From: Bacteroidales bacterium
GTDB taxonomy: Bacteria; Bacteroidota; Bacteroidia; Bacteroidales; JAFGHD01
DNA length: 64,000 nt
Reading direction: 5' to 3'
Assembly (NCBI GenBank): GCA_016939365.1
Contig: JAFGHD010000020.1
Span: 33,181 to 97,180 of the forward strand
The number at the start of each line of letters is the position of its first letter. Positions within the stretch are counted from its first letter, which is position 1. The notes beneath the pieces are model-generated. The model searched no databases, was not told where the DNA came from, and saw nothing but the letters and a program-made list of their open reading frames with translations. Positions 61,553 through 64,000 of the stretch are shown here, piece after piece. A program made the position numbers and the translations under genes.

Positions 61553-61852
61553 TTAACGGCTCCGGATCTTCTCCTTTCTTCTGGTCAGCTGGCGCTTCAA
61601 TGCGTCCACCGCACTATCAGCAGCCTCTTCAAATGACTTGCTCTGCTTCTTTGCATACAGGTCATTGCCCCGGATCATCAACCGTATCTCCGCGATCTTA
61701 TTATCAGGTGTCTCAGTGTTCTCCAGTTTGAGTGTCACATCACTTCCTATCACCCCGTCGTACAACTGGGAGAGTTTTTCAATTTTCTCGTTGATAAAGG
61801 CCACAAGCTTGCGGTCGGCCTTGAAATGCACAGAATTGATGTTCACTTTCAT
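61553..61852 (-). CDS. hpf: ribosome hibernation-promoting factor (HPF/YfiA family)
   Basis: MKVNINSVHFKADRKLVAFINEKIEKLSQLYDGVIGSDVTLKLE...SFEEAADSAVDALKRQLTRRKEK. Confidence 0.93.
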   Translation of the reverse strand: MKVNINSVHFKADRKLVAFINEKIEKLSQLYDGVIGSDVTLKLENTETPDNKIAEIRLMIRGNDLYAKKQSKSFEEAADSAVDALKRQLTRRKEKIRSR

Positions 61853-61876
61853 ATTGCTTCTGGTTTTTAAAATAAA

Positions 61877-62767
61877 TTATGCCCTTGGATGGGCCTGCCT
61901 GTAAACAGACCTCAGTTTCTCAATGTCCGTATGTGTATAGATTTGTGTTGCCGATAAGTTGGCATGCCCCAGCAGTTCCTTCACAGCATTCAGATCAGCT
62001 CCGTTATTCAGCATATGCGTCGCAAAGGTGTGCCTCAATACATGAGGGCTTTTCTTCTTCAACGTTGAGACCCTACTAAGATAAGAATTAACTACACGAT
62101 AAACAAGTTTTTGATAAACTTTTTTTCCCTTGTCGGTCAACAGGAGATAGTCTCCCGGTCCTCTGAAAAAACCTGCCTTCTCCTTCATCCTTGTATAGTC
62201 CGCCAAAGAAGCCCTCAACTCTTTTCCAAACGGAATGATCCGCTCTTTATTACGTTTGCCGAGCACTTTGAGATGATCCCGGTACAGGTCGATATCGCTG
62301 TGTTTCAGGTTCACCAGTTCCGACAGGCGGATGCCGGTGAAATAGAGTATTTCGATGATCAGCCGGTCACGCTGCCCGGTGAGTCCCTGACCGAAGTCCA
62401 CCTCATCCAGCAGCAGGTCCATCTGCTCCTGCTCCACGTATTCCGGCAGCCTTTTCCGGGTGCGGGGGGCTGTGACCCGCGTCAGCGGGCTTTCGGTTGA
62501 ATGACCCTGTTTCCTGAGGTATCTGAAAAATGACTTGAGCGAAGAGAGCTTCCGGTTCACCGAACGGGCATCCAGCGAAGCTTCCATCAGAGAAACCACC
62601 CATGACCTGACCATCACCGGATCGGCTTCGCAAGGTTGTTCAAGTCCATAAATGGCGGAAAGAAACTCGCGAAACTGCTCCAGGTCCGTACGGTATGCCC
62701 TGACCGTGTGAACGGAATACCTTTTCTCGTATTCCAGGTAGCGGATGAACTCCCCGATCCGGTCCAT
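61877..62767 (-). CDS. XerC/XerD-like tyrosine recombinase
   Basis: FTGIRLSELVNLKHSDIDL; HVLRHTFATHMLNNGADLNAVKELLGHANLSATQIYTH. Confidence 0.95.
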   Translation of the reverse strand: MDRIGEFIRYLEYEKRYSVHTVRAYRTDLEQFREFLSAIYGLEQPCEADPVMVRSWVVSLMEASLDARSVNRKLSSLKSFFRYLRKQGHSTESPLTRVTAPRTRKRLPEYVEQEQMDLLLDEVDFGQGLTGQRDRLIIEILYFTGIRLSELVNLKHSDIDLYRDHLKVLGKRNKERIIPFGKELRASLADYTRMKEKAGFFRGPGDYLLLTDKGKKVYQKLVYRVVNSYLSRVSTLKKKSPHVLRHTFATHMLNNGADLNAVKELLGHANLSATQIYTHTDIEKLRSVYRQAHPRA

Positions 62768-62773
62768 TACAAC

Positions 62774-62820
62774 TTAAAAACCCCTGTCCCAAATATACAG
62801 AAAAGCAGGAACAGGGGTTT
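62774..62820 (-). terminator. intrinsic terminator downstream of rpsU
   Basis: Stem AAACCCCTGTTCC/GGGACAGGGGTTT on the minus strand followed by a T run. Confidence 0.8.
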
Positions 62821-62850
62821 CTCCCCAGGTAGTTTATACTTTCAATCCTT

Positions 62851-63045
62851 TCAGAACTCGCTGGACTGTTTGATCCTTTGAATATAAATGGCCTTCAGCC
62901 TTTCCTCACGCCGTTTTACAGAGGGTTTGGTGAATTTCTGCCTTTCGCGCAATTCTTTTACAACGCCTGTTTTTTCATACTTCCGCTTGTACTTCTTGAG
63001 GGCCCTGTCGATGTTCTCCCCCTCTTTCACCGGAATAATGATCAT
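62851..63045 (-). CDS. rpsU: 30S ribosomal protein S21
   Basis: MIIIPVKEGENIDRALKKYKRKYEKTGVVKELRERQKFTKPSVKRREERLKAIY; ATG at 63045 preferred. Confidence 0.95.
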   Translation of the reverse strand: MIIIPVKEGENIDRALKKYKRKYEKTGVVKELRERQKFTKPSVKRREERLKAIYIQRIKQSSEF

Positions 63046-63106
63046 AAAATGCTCCTTTTGTTTTTTTTGAGGGCGCAAAAATAATACTTTTCTCCAAAAT
63101 TCCAAA

Positions 63107-64000
63107 TTATTTATTCACCAGATGCTCCATGATAAAACCGGTCATCAGGGTGTAATGATGCAGGGATGTATTTCTTCCCGTGTGGATGCCGTGATTGCTG
63201 TTGGGATAGAGCTGCAGGTCGAACTGCTTTCCGGCATCCACCAGGGCTGTCACCAGATCCATGGCGTTCTGGACATGCACATTATCGTCCGCAGTGCCGT
63301 GGATCAGCAGGAACTGTCCTTTCAGCATGTCCACGTGGTTGATCGGGGAGTTGTCGTCATAACCCGATGGGTTTTCCTGTGGTGTGCGCATGAATCGCTC
63401 GGTATAGATGTTGTCATAGTACCGCCAGTTGGTCACGGGTGCCACGGCAATGGCCGTGCTGAACACGTCGGCGCCTTTTGTGATGCAGAGCGAGGACATA
63501 TAGCCGCCGTAGCTCCATCCCCAGATGCCGATCCGGGCACTGTCCACATAGGGCAGTCTGCGCATGTATTTGCCGGCTTCGACCAGGTCGGTGGTCTCAT
63601 ACCTGCCCAGCTGCATGTAGGTCATCTTCTTGAACTCCTCGCCCCGGGCTCCGGTGCCCCGGTTATCCACCGAGACGATGATCACGCCCTGGTAGGAGAG
63701 GTACTGATTCCACAGACCGGTGCGCCAGCTGTTCAGTACGGTCTGCGATCCCGGCCCCCCGTAAATGTCGAACAGCACGGCATACTTCCTTTCCGGGTCG
63801 AAATCACGGGGCCTGATCATCCACCCGTTCAGTTCCACTCCTTCAGAGGTGGTGAACGTGAAGAACTCCCTGAAGGTGTACCCATACAGGGCCAGGGTAT
63901 CCAGCAGGCTGCCGTTCTCCGCAAGTGTCCGCAGCTTTTCCCCGCCGTACCGGTGAACCGTCACTACCGGAGGGGTAAGGGCGTCCGAAAAGGTGTTGAC
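63107..64000 (-). CDS. S9 family peptidase (prolyl oligopeptidase/DPP IV-like), N-terminus cut off by the window edge
   Basis: VLFDIYGGPGSQTV; GIWGWSYGGYMSSLC; HGTADDNVHVQNAMDLV; ORF open to the window edge. Confidence 0.95.
   Translation of the reverse strand, partial: VNTFSDALTPPVVTVHRYGGEKLRTLAENGSLLDTLALYGYTFREFFTFTTSEGVELNGWMIRPRDFDPERKYAVLFDIYGGPGSQTVLNSWRTGLWNQYLSYQGVIIVSVDNRGTGARGEEFKKMTYMQLGRYETTDLVEAGKYMRRLPYVDSARIGIWGWSYGGYMSSLCITKGADVFSTAIAVAPVTNWRYYDNIYTERFMRTPQENPSGYDDNSPINHVDMLKGQFLLIHGTADDNVHVQNAMDLVTALVDAGKQFDLQLYPNSNHGIHTGRNTSLHHYTLMTGFIMEHLVNK

Noticed and set aside
61130-61636. 168-aa plus-strand ORF (MTRIELVTPSLPRKCSTPELQWLALRAGDRARTGHLQLGRLSLYQ...)
   Set aside because: Translation of the antisense strand of a tRNA cluster, a well-known source of spurious annotated proteins.
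1-64000. CRISPR arrays, prophage, transposons or integrons
   Set aside because: No regularly spaced direct repeats, transposases, phage structural genes or attC-like arrays were seen; the Xer-like recombinase is in the conserved housekeeping position beside hpf and rpsU.

Overview
This 64-kb window is chromosomal DNA from a member of the Bacteroidota. The evidence is the gene order hpf–tRNAs–tuf–trnW–secE–nusG–rplKAJL–rpoBC, TAnnTTTG promoter boxes, few Shine-Dalgarno sites, a TonB receptor with a carboxypeptidase-like plug domain, and a PID-CTERM-like protein. No phage, plasmid, transposase or CRISPR array was seen. Main blocks: (1) AI-2E family transporter (partial), a secreted GH63/trehalase-like hydrolase, an AT-hook protein and a tricorn-like S41 protease (1-9.3 kb). 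(2) A glycogen/alpha-glucan cluster: fused glycogen synthase–phosphorylase, GH57, GT4 and debranching enzyme (9.3-18.6 kb). (3) A predicted copper operon: a TonB receptor with an OprC-like CPNRM motif, small lipoprotein, MbnP-like protein, DUF5011-like lipoprotein and MbnH-like di-heme peroxidase (19.2-24.6 kb). This is the most interesting system. (4) YdcF, EamA and two overlapping large sensor kinases, IMPase, NfeD, macro domain, PfkB, a two-component pair, GT39/GT2, a class V aminotransferase and transporters (24.7-47.6 kb). (5) The rpoBC/ribosomal protein/tuf core locus with five tRNAs, hpf, a Xer recombinase and rpsU, then a truncated S9 peptidase (48-64 kb). Non-coding signals include a candidate structured RNA upstream of a DUF2202 gene, a long CATAGAA inverted repeat, a cluster of tetraloop hairpins, an rplL–rpoB attenuator-like hairpin, and an apparent TTG start for rpoB. 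All family calls come from reading motifs by eye, with no database search.
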